34,436 bases of DNA from Nitrospiraceae bacterium. Lineage in GTDB: Bacteria; Nitrospirota; Nitrospiria; Nitrospirales; Nitrospiraceae. A program made the position numbers and the translations under genes. Shown one piece after another: positions 18,574 through 28,558 of this stretch. Location: NCBI GenBank assembly GCA_014379455.1, contig JACMLT010000139.1, forward strand, positions 1 through 34,436, read 5' to 3'. Under the pieces are notes generated by a model, which was not told the origin of the DNA, did not search any database, and saw nothing but the letters and a program-made list of their open reading frames with translations. Position 1 is the stretch's first letter; every line of letters starts with the position of its first letter.

Positions 18574-20082
18574 GAGACTCCGATCGATCAGATACTGCAC
18601 CAATAACCGAGTGCCGATCGCGGTGGGACCCTTCGGAATGTAGGCCCGTTCTCGCTCGCTCCAATCCGTACTGGCAATATCGAGATGCACCCAGGGGCAA
18701 TCACCCACAAACTTGCTCAGAAAGAGCGCTGCAGTAATCATCCCGCCGCCACGGCCGCCGATGTTGCGCATGTCGGCGACGTCGCTCTTGAGCTGTTCGA
18801 AATATTCTTCCCACAACGGCATTTCCCACACCCGCTCACCGGCCCTCTGTCCCGACTTGCGGACCCGCTCCTTCAGCGTGTCATCTGTGCCGAACATACC
18901 GATTGCAAATTGGCCGAGCGCGACGACACAGGCCCCCGTGAGCGTCGCAATGTCGATCAGAGCTGCAGGCTTATAGCGCATGGCATAGGCGAGGCCGTCG
19001 GCCAGGATGAGCCGACCTTCCGCATCCGTGTTCTGCACTTCAACGGTTTTCCCCGACAACGTCGTGACGATATCGCCCGGCTTCATGGCCCGACCGCCCG
19101 GCATGTTTTCAGCCACGGGCAAAATGCTGATCAGACGCAACGGGAGCTTGAGTCTGGCCGCCGCTCTGATCGAAGCCAGGACTTCGGCTCCTCCCGTCAT
19201 ATCGGCCTTCATATGTTCCATGTTTTCTGCAGGCTTGAGAGAGATTCCTCCCGTATCGAAGGTAATCGTTTTTCCGACCAGCACGACCGGGCGCGCGTCT
19301 TTTTTCTTGGCTCCGTTGTATTCAAGGATGATGAACTTGGGTGGCTCCTGGCTCCCGCGCGCCACGCCGAGCAGTGCGCCCATTCCCAGGCGCTCCATCT
19401 CTTTCCGCTCGAGAATGTTGATCGCAAGCCCTTCAGCCTTGGCGATGGCCTTCGCTTCGTCGGCGACCCGTGTGGGGGTCAGGACGTTAGACGGGTGATT
19501 ACAGAGATCGCGGACAAAGACGGTAGCTTCTGCCGTGGCGACGCCGCGCCGAATCCCTTCGGTCACCTGTCGCGACTGAGCTTTCATCGGGATGAGCACC
19601 CTCATCTCTGCGACGTTGCGCCCTGAGGCGGCGTCGCTTCGATAGACGGTGAACTGATAACTGCCCAGGATCGCCCCTTCCACCATCGCTTGGGCGACGT
19701 CGAGCGATGACATTCCCTCAGGCCTCACGGTTGGTAGTGCCACCGAAAAGGATTCAACCTTCGTCTGGCGGACGCGCTTCGCGGCTGAGCCCATTGCTTG
19801 CCGGATGGTCTCAGTAGTCACCTCGTTCTTCTTGCCCAAGCCGACCAGCACCACTCGTTTTGCAGGCACCTTGCCTTGGGTGTGGTACAGCAAAACCTCA
19901 TTAGCGTTACCTTCGAATTCCTTCGAGTGCACCAGCGTGCTCAACGCGCCATCGAGGGCCTTATCGAGCCGGGCTGTATCCTGTTTGACCAATGCCTCTC
20001 CCTCACAGTGCAGGAGTACCAATACCTCTGCGGATGCAGCCTCTACTCGCGCAACCTCTACCGTCACCTGCATGATCTTCAT
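18571..20082 (-). CDS. pepA: Leucyl aminopeptidase (M17)
   Basis: VVLVGKTITFDTGGISLKPAENMEHMKADMTGGAEVLASI...VQNTDAEGRLILADGLAYA metal-binding/active-site signatures. Confidence 0.96.
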   Translation of the reverse strand: MKIMQVTVEVARVEAASAEVLVLLHCEGEALVKQDTARLDKALDGALSTLVHSKEFEGNANEVLLYHTQGKVPAKRVVLVGLGKKNEVTTETIRQAMGSAAKRVRQTKVESFSVALPTVRPEGMSSLDVAQAMVEGAILGSYQFTVYRSDAASGRNVAEMRVLIPMKAQSRQVTEGIRRGVATAEATVFVRDLCNHPSNVLTPTRVADEAKAIAKAEGLAINILERKEMERLGMGALLGVARGSQEPPKFIILEYNGAKKKDARPVVLVGKTITFDTGGISLKPAENMEHMKADMTGGAEVLASIRAAARLKLPLRLISILPVAENMPGGRAMKPGDIVTTLSGKTVEVQNTDAEGRLILADGLAYAMRYKPAALIDIATLTGACVVALGQFAIGMFGTDDTLKERVRKSGQRAGERVWEMPLWEEYFEQLKSDVADMRNIGGRGGGMITAALFLSKFVGDCPWVHLDIASTDWSERERAYIPKGPTAIGTRLLVQYLIDRSL

Positions 20083-20165
20083 TTCTCACACTCCTTGTTT
20101 AAGCTGTCGGCCATCAGCGATCGGCACAAACTGAGAGAGGACTCCTGCAAGCTGATCGCGACGAC

Positions 20166-20819
20166 TCACACCCCTCGCATATCAGGCGCCCAAATATACT
20201 TGTGCAGCTGCAATTGAAAACGAACCGGTAGGCGATCGGCCAGAATCCATTCGGCCAGCTGACGTACATCGAGCGAACCGAAAACAGGACTGAAGAGCAC
20301 CGAACAGCGGCTGGCTATCTCATATCGGGTCAGGATCTCATGAGCCCAGTCGTAATCGGCTCGGTCAGCCAGGACAAACTTCGCTTCATCCTTGGCCGCT
20401 AGCGTCGTGAGATTCGGCCAGTGCATCTTCTCTGTCATCCCGCTCCCCGGGCACTTCACATCCAGAATGACATGGACGCGCGGGTCGACCGGTGCAATAT
20501 CGATGGCCCCGCTGGTCTCAAGGAGGACCGTATAGCCAGCATCGCAGAGTCCGGACATCAACGAGAGACTCTGAGGCTGGGCAAGCGGCTCCCCACCCGT
20601 GACCTCCACCAGGCGACACCCATAGGTATTCACCGTTGCCAGCGTGTCTTCGATCGAGCACTCGCGCCCCCCAAAAAAAGCATAGTCGGTATCGCACCAG
20701 GTACAGCGGAGCGGGCAGCCGGTCAGTCGTACAAACACACAGGGCTGTCCGGCGAAGCTGGACTCACCTTGAATGCTGTGGAAGATCTCGGTAATCCGAA
20801 GCATCGATGAGGTCGTCAT
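20166..20819 (-). CDS. queE: 7-carboxy-7-deazaguanine synthase (radical SAM) QueE
   Basis: ITEIFHSIQGESSFAGQPCVFVRLTGCPLRCTWCDTDYAFFGG (CxxxCxxC), EVTGGEPLAQP. Confidence 0.95.
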   Translation of the reverse strand: MTTSSMLRITEIFHSIQGESSFAGQPCVFVRLTGCPLRCTWCDTDYAFFGGRECSIEDTLATVNTYGCRLVEVTGGEPLAQPQSLSLMSGLCDAGYTVLLETSGAIDIAPVDPRVHVILDVKCPGSGMTEKMHWPNLTTLAAKDEAKFVLADRADYDWAHEILTRYEIASRCSVLFSPVFGSLDVRQLAEWILADRLPVRFQLQLHKYIWAPDMRGV

Positions 20820-20874
20820 TCGTTCATTGATTGTGAAATGAATACACTGCCCTTGATCAATGATTCACGATTGG

Positions 20875-21648
20875 TTACTTCCAGGTCATGATAGGCCAGC
20901 CTCGGCGTTGCGCCGTTCGGGCCATGCCCCGAATTGGGTTGATCACCAAGGGATACCCGACCAGCTCAAGAAGGTCATGATCACCGGGGCTGTCGCCGTA
21001 CGCATAGGACCCGGCGAGGTCGAGATTCATTGTTTGAGCGTGGGAAAGGATCAGTTCGCGCTTGCCACGGCCATAGGGCAACGGGGGAATCAGTGCACCG
21101 GTATAGGCGGAATTCTGTTGTTCCAGCTTTGCGGCGAAGACTGTAGGCACATCCAAGAATCTCGCAAGAGGCTCAATCAAGAAATCCGGCGCGCCAGTCA
21201 CAAGAATCAGTTGGTGGCCGGCCTGTCGATGGACCTCCAGGCTTGCGCGGCCTTGCGCAGACACCTTGTCGATCATCTCGGTCTGACAGAACTCCCGTGC
21301 ATAGGATTCAATGTCTGCGGGGCACTTGCCGGTGAGATAGATCTTTCGCTCTCGGAGCGAGTGCAGTGAGAACGGGGGCACATGCCCCACCAGCCAGGCC
21401 GCGCTCCTGCACAATTCCCCCCATCCCACCAGACCGCGCCGCCATAGAAACCGGAAGAATCGTACCTCGCTGGCTTCTCCCGGCAAGAGTGTGTTGTCGA
21501 CGTCGAACAACGCGGCGATGGATCCCTGTGTTCGCCGTTCACCCACCTCATCGAGCGTGGGTGTGAGACTGTGGAGACTGTGTACGGTGTTGGAGGTGCC
21601 GGTGAGCATACGCCGCCCGATTCTACCGGAGCGTCTATTGATTGACAA
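20875..21648 (-). CDS. HAD-IB family phosphatase (SerB-like)
   Basis: ALFDVDNTLLPGEASEVRFFRFLWRRG (DxDxT), LILVTGAPDFLIEPLARFL, YAYGDSPGDHDLLELVGYPLVINP. Confidence 0.9.
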   Translation of the reverse strand: MSINRRSGRIGRRMLTGTSNTVHSLHSLTPTLDEVGERRTQGSIAALFDVDNTLLPGEASEVRFFRFLWRRGLVGWGELCRSAAWLVGHVPPFSLHSLRERKIYLTGKCPADIESYAREFCQTEMIDKVSAQGRASLEVHRQAGHQLILVTGAPDFLIEPLARFLDVPTVFAAKLEQQNSAYTGALIPPLPYGRGKRELILSHAQTMNLDLAGSYAYGDSPGDHDLLELVGYPLVINPIRGMARTAQRRGWPIMTWK

Positions 21649-21783
21649 GGATTTTGGCCCACTTCTATAATGCGGCTCCCTCGGGCTGTCACGCGTCCTT
21701 CGTGAAACGTGAAACGTCTGAACCCGGAAACGAACGACGCTTCACGAGGTGCGCTTCACGTGTGACGCCGCATGGATTAGGAT

Positions 21784-21867
21784 GCCGAAGTGGTGAAATG
21801 GCAGACACGCACGTTTGAGGGGCGTGTGGCGCAAGCCGTGCGGGTTCAAGTCCCGCCTTCGGCACCA
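21784..21867 (+). tRNA. tRNA-Leu (GAG), CCA encoded
   Basis: GCCGAAGTGGTGAAATGGCAGACACGCACGTTTGAGGGGCGTGTGGCGCAAGCCGTGCGGGTTCAAGTCCCGCCTTCGGCACCA; anticodon loop TTGAGGG, class II variable arm. Confidence 0.94.
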
Positions 21868-22224
21868 TCTCAGTCGTGGGCTCATATACGAGCCCCGGGA
21901 CTCGGTTGTGTGGGCAGTGCAGACCTGGATCGCTCGTTCGTTTCCGTACCCTCCTGATCCGTCCATAAAGAATCACTGGCGTGGGTGGGCAGCAATGCGG
22001 TTCTTTCTTCCTGATCGGCTCCAACACGACAAGACTCGGGTGTGCTGCTGGGCTGTTCGTCTCGCATCCGCTGTGTTCCATTTCTTCTTCACTCATCATC
22101 AGAGCCGTTCCTCACAACGGCGTGACATCAGGGTGATCATCACAGGTTTATTTCATGACTTTGACCGGGGCGACCTGTCTCTGCCCACACTACTTCGCCA
22201 TCTTGCACGCCAAGGAGTCACACG

Positions 22225-25200
22225 ATGAGTAGTCCCGGCTCTCTGCCTGAACTCGATGCACTGCGTAGTCAGGTTGCCGACCTCTCGCGCCAGTTGGCCG
22301 AGCGGGACCGCTCGTCGCAGCATCAGCGTGAACAATCTGATCTATTGCGTGCGATTGTCGAAGGGACTGCGGCGGAGAATGGCGACGCATTCTTTTCGGC
22401 CTTGGTCACACACCTGACGTCAGTATTGCACGTAAAGTATGCGCTCATCGGGGAGGTGCAGGGAGATCACATCAAGAAGATCCGCACCCTTGCAGTCTCG
22501 GCCGGGGGCGTCATCGTCGACAATTTCGAATATGCACTCGCCCATACGCCCTGCGCCTCAACACTGACACAGAGCTTCGCGTGCTTCGACAGGAATCTCC
22601 AGACAATGTTTCCTCAGTTCGCGCGTTTGGCGGACCTCGGAGCCGAGAGCTATTGCGCGGTGCCGTTTCGGACGAAAGGCGGAGCAGTCATGGGACTGCT
22701 CGTCGTGATGGATACGAAGCCCTTGCAACAAGGCGACGATCTGCAGGCACTGTTGGAAGTCTTTGCGCCGCGCGTTGCAGCAGAGTTCGAGCGGAGGCGA
22801 GCCGAACAAGAACGTGCCCAGGCTCTGGCCGACTTACACAATGTCATAGAGACGGTTCCCGATATCGTGTTCGCTCTCGACACCCAAGGTAACTTGATAA
22901 AATGGAATCGCCGTCTCGAGGACGTCACGGGATACAGCCCTGAGGAATTGTTGAATAAGCCCGCCTTGGCCTTCGCACCTCCGGAGGAACAGGGCAGCAC
23001 CGCCGCTGCCATTCAGCGGGTTTTCATGGAAGGGTACGCTGAACTTGAAGGCCATCTGCTAACCAAAGAGCACCGCCTCATTCCCTATCACTGGACCGGC
23101 GCCGTACTCAAGAATCCTCACGGCGAGCCCATCGGCATTACCGGAATCGGACGAGACGTGAGTGAGAAGACGCAGGCGGAAGCGGCATTTCGTGCAAGTG
23201 AAGAACGGTATCGGGCTCTGTACGACGAAACCCCGACGATGTACTTCACTCTCGCCGTAGACGGCACGGTCCGCTCCGTCAACCGTTTCGGGGCGGAGCA
23301 GTTAGGGTATCAGGTGGAAGAATTAGTTGGGCATTCCGTGCTCGATATTTTTCACGAAGCAGATAAAGAGACCGTTGCGGCTAGTCTGTCCGGGTGCTTT
23401 GCGGCACCGGAGGCCACGAGACGATGGGAAGGTCGGAAGGTGCGGAAGGATGGAACCATCATTTGGGTGCGGGAAACGGTCCATGTGGGACAGTCGTCTT
23501 CCAAGAGCCCTATCATATTGGTGACATGCGAAGACATCACAGAACGCAAGCGAATGGAAGAGGCTTTGCGCGAGAGTGAAGAACGGTTCTCCCTGGCTGC
23601 GGATGGATCGACCGATGTCCTTTGGGATGCCCATCCCATTCCCGGCGAACCCTGGTATGCCCCTCGGACACCAATCTGGTGGTCGTCACGAGTCAGGGAA
23701 CTGCTGGGGCTGCAAGAATCCGAATCGTTCGAGACCTTAGCGGAGTGGGCGGTAAGACTACATCCCGATGACAAAGATGGTGTGTTCAGCAAACTGGCGG
23801 CGCATATCGAACACCGAGTTCCATACGATACCGAATACCGGCTGCGGACGAATCACGGAGACTATCGCTGGATTCGAGGGCGTGGGCAGGCGAGGTGGAA
23901 TGAGCTAGGACGACCTGTTCGAATGTCCGGCTCATTTCAGGACATCACCGAACGGAAGCAGGCTGAGGCAGCACTGCGTGAATCGGAGGAACGGTATCGC
24001 ACGTTGGTCGACCTCTCGCCGAGTGGGATGATCGTTTATTCCAACGGCAGGAACGTCTATGTCAATCAAGCTGCCTGCACGGTACTAGGGGCCGATTCGC
24101 CTGAGCAGTTACTCGATCATCTCGCATTCTACCGGTCTCATCCTGATGCGTACGAATCGATACACGCCAGTATCTCGCGGATTCTTGAGACAGGCCAACT
24201 GGTTCGTCGAGTCGAACGGAAGTATCAGAAGGTCGATGGAACCGAGATTTCTGTCGAAGTCGACGCTGGTCGTATCATGTGGAATGGCGAACCAGCCGTT
24301 CAGGTCATTTTCGTCGACATCACTGAGCGCAAGCAGGCAGAACGCCTTGTCCAGCACCGCCTGCGGTTTGAACGGCTCATTGCCTCCCTCTCCACGCATT
24401 TCATTAATTTACCGTCGAGCGGGATTGATGGCGGGATCAATCAAGCGCTTTGCTCTATTGGGCAATTTACCGGGGCGGACCGAAGCTATGTGTTTCTCTT
24501 TAGGGACGGCGGAAGGATTGTGGACAATTCGCACGAGTGGTGTGCTGACGGGATTGTGCCACAGATCGACAACTTGCAAGGTCTTTCCACGGACAGTTTT
24601 CCCTGGATCATGGCTCGACATCAACGAGGTGAAGTCACCTACCTGCCTCGAATCGCCGATCTACCGCTGGAAGCGAGTGCCGAGAAGGAAGAGTTCGAAC
24701 GGGAAGGTATTCAGTCGCTCGTGGCCGTCCCCATCGTCTCCCCACGCGGAGTGATCGGCTTTGTCGGATTTGACCTGGTACGGAACGAACGCACCTGGGA
24801 CGATGATGATATCACGCTGCTCAAGATCGTTGGAGAAATGCTGGCCGGTGTGATCGAACGGAAATGGGCAGAGGAGGCGCTCAGAGACTCGCAGGAACAC
24901 CTTCAGCAGGCTCTCCATGCGTCCAACACAGGGCTGTGGGATTGGAATACGGAGACGAACGAGGCCGCGCTCTCTAGAGAGTGGAAAGGTCAGCTTGGGT
25001 ACGAGGAGTCAGAACTCGCAGATGTCCTCGAATCCTGGGAGACACATCTGCATCCCGACGACCACGATCGGGCCATGGCGTTCGTGCAGGCGTATCTGGC
25101 CAATCCGGTGGGCGATTATCAGCAGGAATTCCGCTTGCGGCACAAGGATGGGACCTACAGATGGATTGAAGCCCGGGCCTCGTTCGTGACGGAGCCGGAT

Positions 25201-27048
25201 GGCCGACGGGTGCGGCTCGTCGGATCGCACACTGACATCACCGAGCGGAAACGTGGGGAGAAGGCCTTGCGGCTCGCGAAATTTTTGATGGAGCGGGCGG
25301 CTGACGCGGTGTACTGGATCGATTCGCAGGCCAAGATCCTGGATGTGAACGAGGCGGCCAGCCACATGCTGGGCTATTCGAGAGACGAATTGTGCGCCAT
25401 GACCGTCCACGATCTGAACCCTGACTTTCAAGCGGACATGTGGCCGGGGTTTTGGGCGGAGACCCAGCGATGTGGGACGATGGTGATTGAGACGGCTCAT
25501 CGAGCGAAGAATGGGCGGCTGATTCCCATTGAGGTAAGTGTTAATTATCTGTCCTATGAAGGGAAGGAATACCACTGTGCATTCGTGCGCGACGTCACGG
25601 AGCGCAAACGGGCAGAGAAAGTCTTACGGGAGAGCGAGGAACGGTTGCAGCGAGCGATCGAGGCCAGTGGCGCCGGAACCTGGCGAGTGGATTTCCGTAC
25701 CGGGCTGGACACGCGCGATGCGGGACTGAATCGGCTTCTCGGGCTCCCCCCAAAGACCACCACTCAACCGATGGAGGACTGGTCAACATTCGTGCACCAG
25801 GACGATCGGCCTGTTATGGAGGCTGCTTGGCAGGCGGCATTCGTAACCAATCTGTATGAAGCCGAGCACCGTCTGATCCGCCGCGATGGAACGGGCTGTT
25901 GGGTCTATGACCGGGGGCGTTTTGTGCAGGACGAGGCGGGCCAGTTGTTATATGCCACTGGGGCGGTGATCGACATCACCGAGCGCAAGAGGGCGGAGGA
26001 AGAGCGAAGGAAATCCCACACATTTCTCCGTCAGATTATCGATACGGATCCGAACCTCATCTTCGCGAAGGACTATGACGGTCGCTTTGTCTTGGGCAAC
26101 AAAGCAGTTGCCGATGTTTACGGAACGACGGTGGAAAATCTGATTGGAAAGACCGATGCCGATTTCAATCCAAACCAGGAAGAGGTGGCATTTTTCCGTC
26201 AGAAGGATGTGGAGGTCATGACTTTGCGCCAAGATGTCTTTCTATCCGAAGAAAGGATCACGGATGCAAGTGGCAGAGCCCGCTGGCTTCAAACTGTCAA
26301 AAGACCGATTTGTAACGACGAGGGTCGCGCAACGATGGTGTTGGGCGCGTCCACCGACATCACCGAGCGCAAGCGCATGGAAGACGCTCTACGCGCGCGA
26401 GAACGTGAGTTGCAAGCTGCGCTTCAAGAACGCGAACGGATTAGCCAAGACCTCCATGATGGCATCTTACAGTCGCTCTTTGCCGTGGGGCTCAACCTCG
26501 AAGTGGCCAAATCGTTCATGCCTCCAAGGACACGCAAGACGTCCGGCGCTTCACTCGATAAAGCCATTGATCAATTGAACCGTGTCCTGCGCGAGATCCG
26601 GAACTTTATCGCGAGACTGGATCTGGACCTGTTCGAGGGAAAAGACCTGCCAACAGCGTTGCAGTGCGCGTTGGAATCGTTGGCGGAGAACCAGGCCACT
26701 CGCGTGCGCCTCGCGGTCGAGGACCGCGCCGCGAAGGCCATATCGGTTGAACAATCTCTGCACCTGTTCTACGTCATTCAAGAAGCGGTGAGTAATTGCA
26801 TTCGGCACGGTGGCGCACAAGAGGCCCGCGTGTCGCTCAAAATGCTGAAGCAGGGTGTCCGGCTGAGTATTCGCGACAACGGGCGCGGATTCAACCCAAA
26901 TGTCGCCAAGGGGGTCGGGCATGGATTGGCCAATATGGCCGCCCGCGCGAAGAAGATCGGAGGGCGGTTCACCGTCTTGTCAAAGGAGAATGAAGGGACA
27001 CGTATCGTTCTCGATTTACCGAAGGAGGCGTCCAATGTCTCCCGCTAA
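22225..27048 (+). CDS. Multi-PAS/GAF sensor histidine kinase, NarX/DesK type (HisKA_3)
   Basis: 1607 aa with about 8 PAS-like and 2 GAF-like segments joined by DITERKxAExxLRESEERYR linkers. C-terminal ERERISQDLHDGILQSLFAVGLNLEVAK (H-box) and HATPase SIRDNGRGFNPN...GVGHGLANMAARAKKIGG. Confidence 0.92.
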   Translation: MSSPGSLPELDALRSQVADLSRQLAERDRSSQHQREQSDLLRAIVEGTAAENGDAFFSALVTHLTSVLHVKYALIGEVQGDHIKKIRTLAVSAGGVIVDNFEYALAHTPCASTLTQSFACFDRNLQTMFPQFARLADLGAESYCAVPFRTKGGAVMGLLVVMDTKPLQQGDDLQALLEVFAPRVAAEFERRRAEQERAQALADLHNVIETVPDIVFALDTQGNLIKWNRRLEDVTGYSPEELLNKPALAFAPPEEQGSTAAAIQRVFMEGYAELEGHLLTKEHRLIPYHWTGAVLKNPHGEPIGITGIGRDVSEKTQAEAAFRASEERYRALYDETPTMYFTLAVDGTVRSVNRFGAEQLGYQVEELVGHSVLDIFHEADKETVAASLSGCFAAPEATRRWEGRKVRKDGTIIWVRETVHVGQSSSKSPIILVTCEDITERKRMEEALRESEERFSLAADGSTDVLWDAHPIPGEPWYAPRTPIWWSSRVRELLGLQESESFETLAEWAVRLHPDDKDGVFSKLAAHIEHRVPYDTEYRLRTNHGDYRWIRGRGQARWNELGRPVRMSGSFQDITERKQAEAALRESEERYRTLVDLSPSGMIVYSNGRNVYVNQAACTVLGADSPEQLLDHLAFYRSHPDAYESIHASISRILETGQLVRRVERKYQKVDGTEISVEVDAGRIMWNGEPAVQVIFVDITERKQAERLVQHRLRFERLIASLSTHFINLPSSGIDGGINQALCSIGQFTGADRSYVFLFRDGGRIVDNSHEWCADGIVPQIDNLQGLSTDSFPWIMARHQRGEVTYLPRIADLPLEASAEKEEFEREGIQSLVAVPIVSPRGVIGFVGFDLVRNERTWDDDDITLLKIVGEMLAGVIERKWAEEALRDSQEHLQQALHASNTGLWDWNTETNEAALSREWKGQLGYEESELADVLESWETHLHPDDHDRAMAFVQAYLANPVGDYQQEFRLRHKDGTYRWIEARASFVTEPDGRRVRLVGSHTDITERKRGEKALRLAKFLMERAADAVYWIDSQAKILDVNEAASHMLGYSRDELCAMTVHDLNPDFQADMWPGFWAETQRCGTMVIETAHRAKNGRLIPIEVSVNYLSYEGKEYHCAFVRDVTERKRAEKVLRESEERLQRAIEASGAGTWRVDFRTGLDTRDAGLNRLLGLPPKTTTQPMEDWSTFVHQDDRPVMEAAWQAAFVTNLYEAEHRLIRRDGTGCWVYDRGRFVQDEAGQLLYATGAVIDITERKRAEEERRKSHTFLRQIIDTDPNLIFAKDYDGRFVLGNKAVADVYGTTVENLIGKTDADFNPNQEEVAFFRQKDVEVMTLRQDVFLSEERITDASGRARWLQTVKRPICNDEGRATMVLGASTDITERKRMEDALRARERELQAALQERERISQDLHDGILQSLFAVGLNLEVAKSFMPPRTRKTSGASLDKAIDQLNRVLREIRNFIARLDLDLFEGKDLPTALQCALESLAENQATRVRLAVEDRAAKAISVEQSLHLFYVIQEAVSNCIRHGGAQEARVSLKMLKQGVRLSIRDNGRGFNPNVAKGVGHGLANMAARAKKIGGRFTVLSKENEGTRIVLDLPKEASNVSR

Positions 27049-27685
27049 GAAGCTGATTCGCCTATTGTTAGTCGACGACCATGAAGTGGTCCGCGTCGGT
27101 TTGCGAACCGTCTTGCACAATAACCAAGGCATTGCTGTCGTCGGCGAGGCAGCATCCAAAGCTGCTGCAGTGCGGGCGGTCAAGCGGCTCAAACCAGATA
27201 TTGTCCTGATGGATGTTCGACTCCCAGATGGTTCCGGGGTTGAAGCATCCCGTGAAATTCTCGCCAGGCACCCCACAACTCGCCTCATCTTTCTCACCTC
27301 CTATGCGAATGATGAATCCAGTCTCGCAGCTGTGCGGGCTGGCGCGCATGGGTATGTTATCAAGAATATCGACTCCGCCCTGCTGGTTCGATCCATTCTT
27401 GGCGTTTCTAATGGCCAATCGATGTTCGATCCGGTCCTTACCCAGCGGGCGTTGAGTGGAAGTGTTGGGTTAGCTCGAGCCCACCCAGCGCGGGAACCAT
27501 CCCTTGCTCCTCAGGAAGAGCGCGTCCTGGCGTTATTGGCGGAGGGTTTGACGAATAAGGAAATTGCAGCCTCGCTACAACTCAGCGATAAGACGGTCAA
27601 GAACTATATCGCCAACATGTTCCAAAAGCTGCATATCTCACGACGTGCGCAAGCCGCCGCCTACTTCGTGAAGCGTCAGGTCTGA
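27035..27685 (+). CDS. LuxR/NarL-family response regulator
   Basis: MSPAKKLIRLLLVDDHEVVRVGLRTVL...DIVLMDVRLPDGSGVEASREI; HTH EERVLALLAEGLTNKEIAASLQLSDKTVKNYIANMFQKL. ATG at 27035 overlaps the kinase 3' end. Confidence 0.95.
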   Translation: MSPAKKLIRLLLVDDHEVVRVGLRTVLHNNQGIAVVGEAASKAAAVRAVKRLKPDIVLMDVRLPDGSGVEASREILARHPTTRLIFLTSYANDESSLAAVRAGAHGYVIKNIDSALLVRSILGVSNGQSMFDPVLTQRALSGSVGLARAHPAREPSLAPQEERVLALLAEGLTNKEIAASLQLSDKTVKNYIANMFQKLHISRRAQAAAYFVKRQV

Positions 27686-27957
27686 CGAGGCACCCGCGCG
27701 ATACGGAGTGGAGGATTCGACGTTCAATAAGCCTCAGATCCTTTTCTCTCACCAGTCTCTTCCGCCTCGTGAGACTATCTGGTCAGACCCACATGCCCCT
27801 ATGTAAGCGCGGTTGCTATCGATATTCCATCGGCATGGATAATGACGAATTGTTTGCCCGCTTACGTGGGAGATGGTACATTCCAGAAGTATGTTCTGGA
27901 AGGCACGCAGTGTGAGGAGCCGAGGTCCGGAGTCATTCACCGAAGCCGAGGTGCACA

Positions 27958-28371
27958 ATGTCATCCATTCTTGTCGTCGACGACGAAGAGCAAATCCGCC
28001 GGTTGATTTGCATAACATTAGAGCGGGCCGGCTATCACGTGACGGAAGCGCGTGATGGGAAGGAGGCTCTCCTTCTGCATCGGTTGGCTCCAGCAGACCT
28101 GGTCATTATGGACATTCTCATGCCCGATCAGGATGGCCTGGAGACCACCGTCGCATTGCGGCAGGAGTCTCCCGATGTGAAAATCATTGTGATCACCGGC
28201 GGCAGCGACATGATTGGTATCCTCAATTATCTCGACGTGGCTAAAATGCTGGGCGCCCACCGCACGCTTCAAAAACCCTTTGAGATGAAGACCCTCCTCG
28301 AAACCATCCACGCTGAATTACAGGTTCCTAGCTCACACGCGGCGTATTCGCTTCGCGCTCAAGAATCGTAA
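27958..28371 (+). CDS. Single-domain response regulator (CheY-like)
   Basis: SSILVVDDEEQIRRLICITLERAGYHVTEARDGKEALLL...DLVIMDILMPDQDGLE...IIVITGG...LQKPFEMKTLLETI; all phosphotransfer residues present, no output domain. Confidence 0.93.
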   Translation: MSSILVVDDEEQIRRLICITLERAGYHVTEARDGKEALLLHRLAPADLVIMDILMPDQDGLETTVALRQESPDVKIIVITGGSDMIGILNYLDVAKMLGAHRTLQKPFEMKTLLETIHAELQVPSSHAAYSLRAQES

Positions 28372-28558
28372 GAGCGAAGATCTGAAACGTCCAATGACCG
28401 AGGGTTGTTCCTGCACAATCGTGCACGTTCACGATTCGCCTTTCATGGATTACTGATGGGGAAGAGACGAACTTGACCATCAGTCGGAGAATCGCTAAGG
28501 TGAGGGATTCGTTGGCAGCCATAGACCAGCGAACTGTAGGGAAAGGGTTCGCGCAAAT

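Noticed and set aside
21689-22099. Minus-strand ORFs containing MVPKAGLEPARLAPHAPQTCVSAISPLRHPN
   Set aside because: Well-known antisense tRNA-Leu translation artefact, not a gene.
22225-27048. Possible repeat array or CRISPR-like periodicity in the multi-PAS kinase
   Set aside because: Recurring blocks are protein-level linkers (DITERKxAE…) in one long ORF with diverged DNA; no direct repeats with unique spacers.
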